A stretch of DNA of 64,000 bases, taken from Ailurus styani (lineage: Eukaryota > Chordata > Mammalia > Carnivora > Ailuridae). The first letter of the stretch is position 1. The number at the start of each line of letters is the position of its first letter. The notes beneath the pieces were generated by a model. It worked only from the letters and a program-made list of their open reading frames with translations, made no database searches and was not told where the DNA came from. The position numbers were made by a program, and so were the translations under genes. The stretch spans positions 5,764,757 through 5,828,756 of the forward strand of contig LNAC01000001.1 of the NCBI GenBank assembly GCA_002007465.1. The letters are read 5' to 3'. This document shows, piece after piece, positions 35,979 to 47,375 of this stretch.

Positions 35979-38442
35979 CAGTCTCTGTGTGGTTCACCCC
36001 CTTGAGTGTGCACGCACACATACTCTGCACACTGTTGCTGTCTCTGCAAGTCAGGGGACAGAGACTTCAGTCTCTGTGTGGTTCACCCCCTTGAGTGTGC
36101 ACGCACACATACTCTGCACACTGTTGCTGTCTCTGCAAGTCAGGGGACAGAGACTTCAGTCTCTGTGTGGTTCACCCCCTTGAGTGTGCACGCACACATA
36201 CTCTGCACACTGTTGCTGTCTCTGCAAGTCAGGGGACAGAGACTTCAGTCTCTGTGTGGTTCACCCCCTTGAGTGTGCACGCACACATACTCTGCACACT
36301 GTTGCTGTCTCTGCAAGTCAGGGGACAGAGACTTCAGTCTCTGTGTGGTTCACCCCCTTGAGTGTGCACGCACACATACTCTGCACACTGTTGCTGTCTC
36401 TGCAAGTCAGGGGACAGAGACTTCAGTCTCTGTGTGGTTCACCCCCTTGAGTGTGCACGCACACATACTCTGCACACTGTTGCTGTCTCTGCAAGTCAGG
36501 GGACAGAGACTTCAGTCTCTGTGTGGTTCACCCCCTTGAGTGTGCACGCACACATACTCTGCACACTGTTGCTGTCTCTGCAAGTCAGGGGACAGAGACT
36601 TCAGTCTCTGTGTGGTTCACCCCCTTGAGTGTGCACGCACACATACTCTGCACACTGTTGCTGTCTCTGCAAGTCAGGGGACAGAGACTTCAGTCTCTGT
36701 GTGGTTCACCCCCTTGAGTGTGCACGCACACATACTCTGCACACTGTTGCTGTCTCTGCAAGTCAGGGGACAGAGACTTCAGTCTCTGTGTGGTTCACCC
36801 CCTTGAGTGTGCACGCACACATACTCTGCACACTGTTGCTGTCTCTGCAAGTCAGGGGACAGAGACTTCAGTCTCTGTGTGGTTCACCCCCTTGAGTGTG
36901 CACGCACACATACTCTGCACACTGTTGCTGTCTCTGCAAGTCAGGGGACAGAGACTTCAGTCTCTGTGTGGTTCACCCCCTTGAGTGTGCACGCACACAT
37001 ACTCTGCACACTGTTGCTGTCTCTGCAAGTCAGGGGACAGAGACTTCAGTCTCTGTGTGGTTCACCCCCTTGAGTGTGCACGCACACATACTCTGCACAC
37101 TGTTGCTGTCTCTGCAAGTCAGGGGACAGAGACTTCAGTCTCTGTGTGGTTCACCCCCTTGAGTGTGCACGCACACATACTCTGCACACTGTTGCTGTCT
37201 CTGCAAGTCAGGGGACAGAGACTTCAGTCTCTGTGTGGTTCACCCCCTTGAGTGTGCACGCACACATACTCTGCACACTGTTGCTGTCTCTGCAAGTCAG
37301 GGGACAGAGACTTCAGTCTCTGTGTGGTTCACCCCCTTGAGTGTGCACGCACACATACTCTGCACACTGTTGCTGTCTCTGCAAGTCAGGGGACAGAGAC
37401 TTCAGTCTCTGTGTGGTTCACCCCCTTGAGTGTGCACGCACACATACTCTGCACACTGTTGCTGTCTCTGCAAGTCAGGGGACAGAGACTTCAGTCTCTG
37501 TGTGGTTCACCCCCTTGAGTGTGCACGCACACATACTCTGCACACTGTTGCTGTCTCTGCAAGTCAGGGGACAGAGACTTCAGTCTCTGTGTGGTTCACC
37601 CCCTTGAGTGTGCACGCACACATACTCTGCACACTGTTGCTGTCTCTGCAAGTCAGGGGACAGAGACTTCAGTCTCTGTGTGGTTCACCCCCTTGAGTGT
37701 GCACGCACACATACTCTGCACACTGTTGCTGTCTCTGCAAGTCAGGGGACAGAGACTTCAGTCTCTGTGTGGTTCACCCCCTTGAGTGTGCACGCACACA
37801 TACTCTGCACACTGTTGCTGTCTCTGCAAGTCAGGGGACAGAGACTTCAGTCTCTGTGTGGTTCACCCCCTTGAGTGTGCACGCACACATACTCTGCACA
37901 CTGTTGCTGTCTCTGCAAGTCAGGGGACAGAGACTTCAGTCTCTGTGTGGTTCACCCCCTTGAGTGTGCACGCACACATACTCTGCACACTGTTGCTGTC
38001 TCTGCAAGTCAGGGGACAGAGACTTCAGTCTCTGTGTGGTTCACCCCCTTGAGTGTGCACGCACACATACTCTGCACACTGTTGCTGTCTCTGCAAGTCA
38101 GGGGACAGAGACTTCAGTCTCTGTGTGGTTCACCCCCTTGAGTGTGCACGCACACATACTCTGCACACTGTTGCTGTCTCTGCAAGTCAGGGGACAGAGA
38201 CTTCAGTCTCTGTGTGGTTCACCCCCTTGAGTGTGCACGCACACATACTCTGCACACTGTTGCTGTCTCTGCAAGTCAGGGGACAGAGACTTCAGTCTCT
38301 GTGTGGTTCACCCCCTTGAGTGTGCACGCACACATACTCTGCACACTGTTGCTGTCTCTGCAAGTCAGGGGACAGAGACTTCAGTCTCTGTGTGGTTCAC
38401 CCCCTTGAGTGTGCACGCACACATACTCTGCACACTGTTGCT
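35979..38442 (+). repeat. 89-bp tandem array, about 27.7 identical copies
   Basis: The unit starts cagtctctgtgtggttcacc and ends gggacagagactt. It repeats head to tail for 2,464 bp with no substitution or indel that I can see, then breaks off inside a unit at 38442. An N at 35978 touches the left edge. Each junction forms a 9-bp inverted repeat with 2-nt loop, ACAGAGACT-TC-AGTCTCTGT, and inside each unit GTGTGC-AC-GCACAC is a second short one. At 89 bp (3n+2) the unit cycles through frames and each frame stops after 88 codons, so it is not coding. There are no spacers, so it is not a CRISPR. Confidence 0.97.
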
Positions 38443-38773
38443 TTCCTAAAGCATTTTGGATAGCCCGTTACTGAACTTTGTCGTCCGCTAATCTGATAGG
38501 TGAGCAGAGTTATCTTGTTGCTCTTGGATCTGCCGCTCTCCTGTTGCTAATCGTCCCTTGGGCAAACATTCCTTGAGCACTTCCTGGGTGCCGGCGCTGG
38601 AGGCGGTGGGGCGAGCCACGTGGAATCTGCAGGAAACACATTCCTGCGCTGAGCCCCTGGCACAGGAAAATGCCCGGGGTTGGCAGAGCAGCCAGGCAGC
38701 TGGTGTGGCTGTGGCAGAGCAGGGAGAGGAGGCAGGGGAAGCTGAGGTCAGAGGAGGAGAAGGGCCCTGGCCT

Positions 38774-38818
38774 CCCCCCCCCCCCCCCCNNNNNNNNNNN
38801 NNCCCCCCCCCCCCCCCC
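38774..38818. other. Assembly gap inside a poly-C run
   Basis: Sixteen C, then 13 N (38790-38802), then sixteen C. Sequencing failed in a homopolymer; its true length is unknown. Confidence 0.98.
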
Positions 38819-39689
38819 GCTATGACAGGGGTCACGGGAACTTTGCGCTGAGTTCTGACTTCACAGTGACACAGATTACGCTGGCTGCCAGGCTCAGGTG
38901 GGCTGTAAGGGGAGCACGCAGAGGAGCAGAGCTCAGCTAGACCCCCTCCCGGGGATCCTGCCGAGGGACGGGAGCCTGGGCAGCGGGGGCACCTGCAGAC
39001 AAGCAAGAGTCCAGAAACTTCTTCAGGGGTTTACAGAGGCTGGTGCCTCTGACATCTGCGTAAGCTTCTGACCATTGCCTTCTCTGCTGAAAGTGCTCCA
39101 CGTCTGAGACTCACCCCAAGGTAGTGTGGGGCACAAATACATGAAGGGACCAAGCTCCTGCCCCTGAGTGATCACTGAGGAAACCATGGGAAAGCCCCTC
39201 ACGAGGTAGGGCCTCCCAGGCACGTGCAGGCCCGGCAGTTGTGCTGGGCGCTCGGAGGGCGCTCGGAGGAGGAGGAGGGCAGTGTTTGCAAGTGGTGATG
39301 TGCGACAGAGGACAGCTGATCCCCGCGGGCTAAGGCGCCCGAGGGAGGGACTTGGAACAATGAAGTGTCTTCTCAAAAGGCTGTCAGGGAGCTGGTATCA
39401 GCCAGGTTTCGGGGGAGGGTAGTCTGAGGATGCACCGTGAGCCCCAAGAGCAAGTGGGAAGGCGAGAGGGACCAAGGAAGGAGTGAGAACGGGGTCAGTT
39501 AGAGGGTTAAAGGGCTGTGTGGAGACGGGGCCCCATCTTGATGGAAAAACCAGAGCTCAGTCTCCTGGGGCGAGATGGGTGAACAGAGACGAAGGACAGG
39601 ATGGGGTCAGAGCTGATGGCATCTGGGATGGAGGGGAGTGACCAGTTCAAGATGGGTGAACTGGAGCCAACGACTGAGGTTTCCACCCT

Positions 39690-39835
39690 ACAGCACAACA
39701 GCCCTAGTAGTGAACTAACTGTGTGACTGTGGACAAGTCGCCAGACCTCTCTGAGCCCCAGTTTCCTTGTGTTAAAGTAGAATGAGGTCTCCAGCTAAAG
39801 TGGTGGTTTTGAAAATTAATGCAGTGACCTATAGG
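39690..39835 (+). mobile_element. MIR fragment
   Basis: agtgaactaactgtgtgact, tggacaagtcgccagacctc, tctgagccccagtttccttg and ttttgaaaattaatgcagtg follow MIR order. Confidence 0.75.
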
Positions 39836-41014
39836 AAAGCCAGTCCTGTGCCTAACTTTGAGCAAGCAGCCAAAGGAAGAACCATCAGACTCTTGAGACT
39901 GTCTCATATTCTTCGATTCTGGGACTGGGCCAGTCGAGAGGTGTGTTCATGCAGTACTTCTGTGCTAATTCGATCCAAAGCTGTACTCCTCCTAAAGGAA
40001 ACATGGCGGATACACACAAGACCATGGTAGAAAAGATCACACGTGGAAATCACAGTCACCCAACCCTATGTGGTAGCCAACATGCTTAAAAGTAGAGAGT
40101 CTCTAATACCTACCCGGAAAAGGAAAATCCACAAATCCACAACTTTACTGTTGCACCTCTCTGGAGCCTAAAAGATGGACCTGTTTGTTCGAAGGCCATT
40201 TATTGAGAGCTAGGTATTTCTAGCCTTCAAGTTAACATAAAGGTCAACGTGTGCCAAGAACAGAAAAGCTAATTCTAACTAGCAGAAAAACAAACAAAAC
40301 TTGGAGGTAGACTCATGCTACTTAAAAGACCAGAGGTGGCTTCAGGCATGGCTGGATCCAGGGTCTAACTAATGCTACCAGAGTCCATTCTCTCTCCACT
40401 CTAGCCTCTACTTTCTTCTGTGTTGGTTTTATTTTCACACATGGCTTATTTTTTGTGTTGACAGAGGGCACCCTAGGGCACCCTGCCTGCTTTGCAGGAA
40501 GCCCTAGGCTTACATCCTCAGAGAGTAAGTAGAAGAATGAGGGCCCCTCTTTCAAGTTCAGCAGAGTTCCCCAAAACACCTCTGATTGGCCCTGACTGGG
40601 TCATAGGTCCATCCCTGAAACAATCACAGTGGCCAATGGTGGGTATGATGCTCTGGTTTAACTCCCTGGGTCAGCCAGGGGGTGAAGCACACCCAACCCC
40701 AAGGATGGGAAGTGGGGAGGGTGATTGCCCCAAGGAAAACCAGGGAGCTTTTGCCAGAGAAAGGACAAATGAGGGCCAAGACAGTAAGAAACAAACAGGC
40801 CTCTTCCAACAATGGCTTCTACACATCTATGAAGAAGTTTTAGACCGTCAAAATCGAGAACAGGCATTAACAGAGGCATCAGGATTGGTCTGGTAATTTT
40901 CAGGTGATTTTCATAGGCATATCAAACTCTTGATAGGTAAAGAGAAAGGGGTATCTCCAAGGTATTTAATTTACAAACCAGTGACATTAATTAGTTCTAA
41001 AAAATGAAGAGGAA

Positions 41015-41222
41015 GGGGGAACCCGGGTGGCTCCGTCAGTTAAGGACCTGACTCTTCGTTCTGGCTCAGGTTGGCTCAGGTTTGATCCTGGGGTCATGGG
41101 ATCAAGCCCCGCATCAGGCTCTGAGCTCAGCATGCAGTCTGCTTGAGATTCTCTCTCCCTCTTCCTCTGCCCTTCCTGCTCGTGCTCTCTCTCTCAAATG
41201 AATAAATAAATCTTTAAAAAAT
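41015..41222 (+). mobile_element. CAN-SINE (SINEC), + orientation
   Basis: Head acccgggtggctccgtcagt, then gggatcaagccccgcatcag, gtctgcttgagattctctct and tail aaatgaataaataaatcttt. A perfect 16-bp target-site duplication, aaaaaatgaagaggaa, lies at 40999-41014 and 41223-41238. Internally ggctcaggtt is doubled at about 41063-41082. Confidence 0.96.
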
Positions 41223-41368
41223 AAAAAATGAAGAGGAACAATTGGATAGGGTTTTCCCAGAGTAATATTCAAATAGGGTAAACCTGTCTTCTGTGCTTGG
41301 CCATGTCCCTCGGTCACAGGTCAGCTCCCATCCTTCTTCCCGGGGCTGCCCGCCAAAGGTGCAGGTAC

Positions 41369-41509
41369 CTGTCCTCCCACACGGAGAGGTCAGCCTCTCT
41401 GCCCAGTATGCTCAGCATCTGCTTCTCGGCCTCCCCTCTCGTCTCCAGCACCTGGACGATGTTCCCTCCGGGGTACTTGGCACAGACCATAATCGGGCGA
41501 AGAGGAATT
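41369..41509 (-). other. Coding-looking segment of unknown identity, minus strand
   Basis: Read on the minus strand this 141-bp stretch has an open frame of 46 codons with unremarkable, protein-like composition. It includes IMVCAKYPGGNIVQVLE and then RGEAEKQMLSILGREADLS. It is preceded by ttacag and followed by CAG|gtacct, so it also looks like an exon with matching phases at both ends. The frame upstream has a stop (TGA) 27 bases before, and the acceptor has a poor pyrimidine tract. I do not recognise the protein. It could be an exon of an antisense gene, a retrocopy piece, or chance. Confidence 0.3.
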
Positions 41510-43499
41510 CTGTAAAGTTGCTTGTGGCTGGGGTTTCAAGAAAAGTCGGAAGAGTAGGTGCTGCGTCGTCTGGTGTCGACGATCAAGAGGGGTGGGGACA
41601 GTGATGGGGGATACTGAGGGTGGGTGGCGCTCCTGAGAATTTGGACTTCCCAGCTCTTTGTGCTGTTGTGACAAAAGCAGTAGACTGTGCATCCACGGAG
41701 AAATTCTGGAGTTACGGGCACAACGTTGTGATCTTGCAAGCAGAGAATCAGACCAGAGAAAAAGCTCTGCTGGATCAACTACCCACCGGAAGAAGAATCG
41801 ACTGAGCCTGGAGATAAAGGGTAGAGGCAGCCATCATGGCACCAGCCTGGCGGTTTTAGGAAAAGAATAAATAGGCATTAAAAATTATGTTCAGTATGGT
41901 GTGACCCAAAAACACACTCTGATCTAGGAATGTGGGGGAAAACTCAAATGTCCTAGGGGACACATTCATCAGAGCCCAGCAGATTACAGCTTTGCAGAGG
42001 AAAAGCAGAGAAGGAACGTCCCGCACTGCTTCAAAAAGGCCAGATCAAAGATGGGCAGCAAGGAAAAACTCAGTCCTGGAAGAGAGAAGAGAGGAGGGAA
42101 GCAAGCAAGTCAGCCTCCTTCATTTGAAGCTGGAGGGGGAAGATGAGGGGAGAGAAGAGCCTCCAGATCCCCGCAGGAAGCAGGATTAGAGAGGGAACCG
42201 CTCTTTAATAGAGGGGATGCAGGACAACGTGGAAAATAGGTCATAAAAACGAGTGCAGCCGTGGAGTCTGTTCTTACTTCGGAAGGACTCCAACTCAAAG
42301 GCAAAGCTCAGGTGTAAATTAATTTTCCGCTATTTCATACCTTTCCCCAAAATGCTCAGTCCTCGTTAGCACGGTTCCCATGCAAAGAGGCATGGTTCTC
42401 CTTTGACACCCTGGACTCCCATTCACTCTCCCTGCTCTGTGCCTCACACCCCTACCGGGGGGCCCCTAGCCTACAGCATCCGCGTGGGCATCCGCGGCTC
42501 CCCCACACCGCACCGCACAGGGGCTCCGCTGGCGCCAGAACTCGGCTCCCACCCGAGAGGTGCTACCCTGCTGTGTTCTGCCGTCGGGCAGACGCCCAAC
42601 GCTGGCGCGCTCCTGCTGAGCATCAGAACAGCGTGTCCCCGTGTCCCGATTTTATGCACAAATGCCACTTTCCCCTCCCCATCTGGCTCTCTGGCTGGAG
42701 CAGGAGCTCCTGGAGAGAAGACGCTGTCTCCCACCCTTTCTTCTCGTTCTCTTGCTCCACCGTCTCCGCGCCCACTCGTGTCTGACCCAGGGAGTCTGGG
42801 GGCTCATACTTTGGGGATAAGCTAAGAGTTCTCCCATCCCCTGCAGATACGCTGGTTGAAAGGAGGCAGATTTTCTGAAGGAACCACTGTGATTTAACAG
42901 GCTGAAGCCCACCGTTCACTGCGTAGATGAGGGAAGTGGTATCTAGGGTCGTAAACTAGGATGGGTTATAATATACTGCTTTTACTCCCAACTGGGGTTG
43001 AAGCTGCTTGAGCACAAAGTGCACGTGCGCTCACACTTGCACACTCATGCCTGTGCTTGTGTGCTCACGTGCAGGCACACTTACACTGGCACACCGCCGT
43101 ACCGTGCGCTCGCACACTCGCACTTGGGTGGGCTTACACGCACAGCCCAAGGCTCTCTTGGATGCATGTACACGCACGTGCACGCATGCCGCGGGGCCGG
43201 ACTTTCTTCCTCATCGTCGTTACGGTTTCTGCTTCCCTGAGGGTAGGGCCAGTGTCGCCACCATGGTGAGAGGTCCTGACTGAGGCTCTGCCATCAGGGG
43301 CCTCGTCCTGATGCCACAGCTCAGAGCTACAGGTACAGGTGCCCACACCACGCGACGCCACCACCCCGTTCGAAGGCGCAGCTTCTGTCTCGAGAAAGAG
43401 GCATCTCCCACATATACGCGCCTCTGCGTGTTCTCCTGTGATGCTCACCAGAGCCACGGGAAGGCACGCCTCTACCGTGAGGAAGCCCCTCCCCCCCCC

Positions 43500-43760
43500 A
43501 GTTCCACTGTTTTCTAGCTCTTTCCAGAACATTCCTCATGCATCTCACTGTCTTTGTCCCTGAGGTCCTTCTGCCTAGGACATGCTTCTCTCCCCACCTC
43601 CCATTTGGCTTTAGAAGCTTCACCAAATCAGATGATGCCTCCTCCATGAAGCCCCGTCCCCACCTCCCAAAGATTCTTCCCTGTGCAGATCAACCCTGCC
43701 TCGCCTATACTGCCAGAGACAGCTCTTTCCTGCTGCGGAGCAGGTGATTTATAAATACCT
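43500..43760 (+). mobile_element. Possible L2 fragment
   Basis: tttccagaacattcctcatg, ccttctgcctaggacatgct and atgatgcctcctccatgaag have the wording of the L2 3' region. Low identity. Confidence 0.5.
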
Positions 43761-44689
43761 GTCCACAGCCCTGTGTTAAGGCTCCAATCCTTCCTCCCTC
43801 CATTGATAGTTGACTGGTAAGACCTTGTCACATGTTCACATACCTTGTAAGGACCTTCACGATGGGGAACATTTGATGTGGGAGACAGCATACTTTCAGA
43901 AATCGAATTACATACAAATACTCAGATGCAAGTCTGTTTGTTCCCCAATAAGTACATACATTATTATCTTCCTTAAAACTGTATAGTAAAAAAAGCTTGT
44001 TGCACTAAATTTTATATAATGAAATCAAATACAGCACAGAATGCAGGAATACATCTTGCCCCATACCACTGAAAAATAGTCAATCAACTTATTTTTCAAA
44101 GGGTAGAATTAACCAGTGTTAGGGTCCATGGAGTCAGAAATAACTATTATAATGAAAGTAATCATTTGCAATTTAAGGCAAAGGCAACCACTGTAAAAGG
44201 AAAAAAAAAAAAAGTCCTGCTTTTAGACAGCATCATTATTTTATTATTTACAATTTAACAGACAAGTTGAATTGAACCATTTGAAAAAATCAACCAGAAA
44301 TCTCAGCTGGTAAAGTGAGAGGAGAAAGGAATCTAGGAGGAAGAGCAGATGGAGGGAGCAAGGCAGGCCGGAGAATGAACCACAGCCTTCCCGCAGGCCA
44401 GCATGTCCAGTGCCACGTACTCACTGCCTTCCTGGGACCTCGCACCCTATCAGCTCTCACAGCTCAACCTAAATGGCCTGCCACCAAGTGGTTTAATGGG
44501 CCAGAAAGTCAGGCGCACGGAGATGACCTTGCATTCACTTTCCTGTCTGCTAGCCCGTGAGTTCCAAGCAGGCAGGGCGCTGGGCTCAGCCTAGAACCTG
44601 GAAAGTTATAGGGGCTTAGTCAACCTCGGCGGAGTAAACCTGCTCTCCCCAAGCCATCAAGTGGTCGATGACAATCTTGGCAGTCCAAA

Positions 44690-44877
44690 TTTTTTTTAAT
44701 TAATTCATTTATTTGAGAGAGAGAGAGAGAATGGGGGAAGGAGCAGAGGGACAGGGACAAGTAGACTCTGCGTTGAGTGCAGAGCCAGATGTGGGGCTCG
44801 ATCTCATGACCCTGAGATCATGACCTGAGCCGAAGTCAAGAGTCAGAAGCTTCACCGACTGAGCCACCCAGGCGCCC
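44690..44877 (-). mobile_element. CAN-SINE (SINEC), - orientation
   Basis: Complement starts gggcgcctgggtggctcagt, runs through cttgacttcggctcaggtca and atctcatgaccctgaga on the + strand side, and ends in an AAATAAATGAATTAATTAA-type tail. Confidence 0.94.
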
Positions 44878-45599
44878 GTAGTAGGTCAGATTAAGGAAGA
44901 AACTGGTTAGAGAGGAGGTAAAGTCAATTCGACCTCGAACTCGGCCCCGAGACCCTCTGCTCCCGCAGCTTCTAGGGGCTGGCCTACGCTGCCTGCCCTC
45001 CAGCCCTCTGGTCACACCTGCCACCTCGGGCCAGGGTTCTCCTTGTCCTGGCCTCCTCCTCCCGAGGACACGTGCATTCCGTGGTCCCGTGGGAACATCT
45101 GTGGGAGCCAGTGCCGGGATCGCGGCTCATCTGCGCCCTCTGCAGGGCTGCCCTGGTGTCCATCCTGAAGGTCACCCAAGGTCAAGTGTCAGCTCTCCCC
45201 TGCCCCACCCTCCCTCAAAATGCCAAAATGTCCAAATCTAAACTCCTCAGTGCCTCGGTGGGCTCCCCTCCTACCTCTTTTCCATTAAAGGTCTAGCCCG
45301 TCTCTGGCTCCTGAGCTTGGCCCCTGGTGACTTCTGACGACCCCTCCCGTGCTCCAGCCCCCCACAGGCTTCCACGTACAGTGTCTCTTGTTCATGTTTC
45401 CCCGTCACCACCCTAGAGCAACCCTTGCTCCACGATTGTTTAATTGCCTCCCACCCATGTTTCCTGCCTCCACCCTTCCCTTCACAGCCATCTTGCACAT
45501 TCCAGAAGGTCATGTTTCAAAAACACTGCCTGATCATAGCAGAAGCCCTGCTATGGTTATGCCCTGCTATGCCCCCCCTCCCCCCACACACAGAACCAG

Positions 45600-46700
45600 G
45601 TGGCTCCCTGTGGCCTGCGAGTCAGAGCCTCTCGCTCCCTCACGCGCGTGTGCCCTCGTTCCCGCAGCTTGGGCGGCCAGCTTCTCGCGTCCCGATCGCC
45701 CACCAGTCGTGCCAGCCCCAGTGCCAGGCCGGGAAACCACACAATCGAGGAAAATCCTCCCTGGGCGTGGAGAGCAGCCAGAGGCTGTGTGGGCGCCGTG
45801 TCGCGAGCGCTGTGCCACGGGTGTGCACAGACCCGCCCGAGGACCCACAGAAGGGACCCGGCAGGTCGGCGGAGCGGAGCCTTGCGGGTCATGCATCGGC
45901 CCAGGAGGTCATTCCGGCGGGGGCTGCGGCAGGAACGGTGGAAGGCCATTGGGTGGGAGCCCCGAGGGACAGAACTCGGCCGTGGCCTGAAGGCAGCTTG
46001 CAGCCCCCAAGCGGAGGCCCGGGCACCCCCGGTTACTCGGAAGGAGCTGCGGGTCTGTCGGGGCCCCCGGACGGGGGAGGAGAAAGGCCGAGCAAGGCGG
46101 GGACAGCAAGGACGAGTCCTGGCCGCCCGGAGTTGGCAGTGGGAGCAAGAGGCACTTCCAGTCTGCGCGGAGGGTGTGGAACGGCGTGCGGTGCGGCCGC
46201 AGTGCGGCCGAGGCCAAAGCCAAGGTGAAGGATGGAGACAGAGAACGAAGCCCAAATCCCGCGCCTCTGCTTCCTTCCACGGCCCCCGCCGGCCATCCCT
46301 CCACACCGTCGTGTGCGTGTGGTGTTTGCACACTCAGAACATTCTCTCTCCTCAGCTCTTGCTCCTTCAGGGCCACTCACCTGGCCTTTGCGCTCCCCGC
46401 CCTCCAAGTCCGCCCATCCCCCAGAACTCCCCCGAGGGCCCCCCCTTCCCACGGGCCATGGGTGACCCTCCCTCGGTCAGCCCCCAGCTGACACCCGGCC
46501 TGTGGGCAGCGTTTGCATTCAGGACGCGGCCGTGCCCTCCTCAGAGGGCGCCCTTGGTGCCCGAGGACAGAGGGCCGACCGTCCATCGTGGCCGTGGACC
46601 AGGGAACGGCTCGGGGGCCGGGCCCCCCCGGGGCGTCCTGGTTGTGCCTCTGACCGGCTGGGTGACTGTGGGAGGGTCCTAGAGCCACCGTAACAAGCCA
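45600..46700. promoter_or_regulatory. Intronic CpG-rich block (candidate orphan CpG island)
   Basis: CpG dinucleotides are dense over roughly 1.1 kb (for example ggtcggcggagcggagcc, gtgcggtgcggccgcagtgc), against CpG-poor intron around it. No first exon, splice signal or recognised protein is evident. Reading frames of up to 360 codons on + and 258 on - exist but are Arg/Pro/Gly/Ala-rich, overlap one another, and reflect the lack of stops in GC-rich DNA. It might be an alternative or antisense promoter, an enhancer, or an old GC-rich sequence. CpG density was judged by eye. Confidence 0.5.
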
Positions 46701-47090
46701 CCACACGCTGGGGGGCCGAGAGCCACAGAAACGTCTTCCCTCATCCATCTCGAGGCCGGGAGGCCGAAGCCAAGGAGTCCGCAGCGTCGGAGGGAGGCTC
46801 CTTGCTCCCGACGCCTGGCGGCTGCCGGCCACCACTGGCCTACCCTGGCTGGTCGCCCGCCCCTGGTTTCTGCCGCTGCCTCCACGTGGCCTCCCCGCCG
46901 TCTCTGTCTTCTCCTTTTCCTCTGAGGGCACGAGGCACCGAATTTCGGGCGCACCGTCAATCCACGGGGAGCTCATCCTGAGACCCTGGACAAGACCCCG
47001 TCTGCAGAGACCCTTTTTCCACGGGTTCCAATCACAGGCACCAGGGTTGGGAGTCCAACATATGCTTTGGGGCAGCACTATTCCACCCAC
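46680..47090 (+). repeat. Old dispersed repeat, family not assigned
   Basis: ccgtaacaagccaccacacg, catctcgaggccgggaggcc and the end gggagtccaacatatgcttt have the wording of a common mammalian repeat ('ctgtaacaaa...gttctggaggc...caacatatga'). I cannot name the family. Confidence 0.5.
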
Positions 47091-47234
47091 CGCAGTGACC
47101 TGGGGCTCTTAGCATTGGCTTCCTCTTCGTAAAAGGGGCACAGGATACCTGCTCTAAAAGATTCACTGTAAATATTAGAGGAAATAGAGGACTCAGAAGC
47201 CGGGCTCACGGGGCACCAGAACCTACCGAGTGAC

Positions 47235-47375
47235 TGATGATGGGGACATGGTTTTTGAGGAGGTGATGAAAATGTTCTAGAGTCAGTGGTGATGTTTGCA
47301 CACCTCATTGTACTAAAAATCATTGAATTGCCTGCTTTAAGAGTGAAGTTAATGGTATATTGAATCATTTCTTGA
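47235..47375 (+). mobile_element. Old L1 3'-end fragment
   Basis: gatgaaaatgttctagagtc, agtggtgatgtttgcacacc, taaaaatcattgaattgcct and gttaatggtatattgaatca match the ancient L1 3' UTR. Confidence 0.8.

Noticed and set aside
35979..38442. CRISPR array
   Set aside because: Units abut with no unique spacers, no cas genes are present, and the genome is mammalian.
36006..38449. About 26 overlapping 88-residue open frames, Cys/His-rich, on the + strand
   Set aside because: They are the same 89-bp tandem unit read repeatedly; the unit is not a multiple of three, frames overlap each other, and there is no gene context.
45425..47090. Long open frames in the GC-rich block (360, 267, 258 and 237 codons)
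   Set aside because: They overlap on both strands, are biased to Arg, Pro, Gly and Ala, and contain no recognisable domain; stop codons are simply rare in GC-rich DNA.
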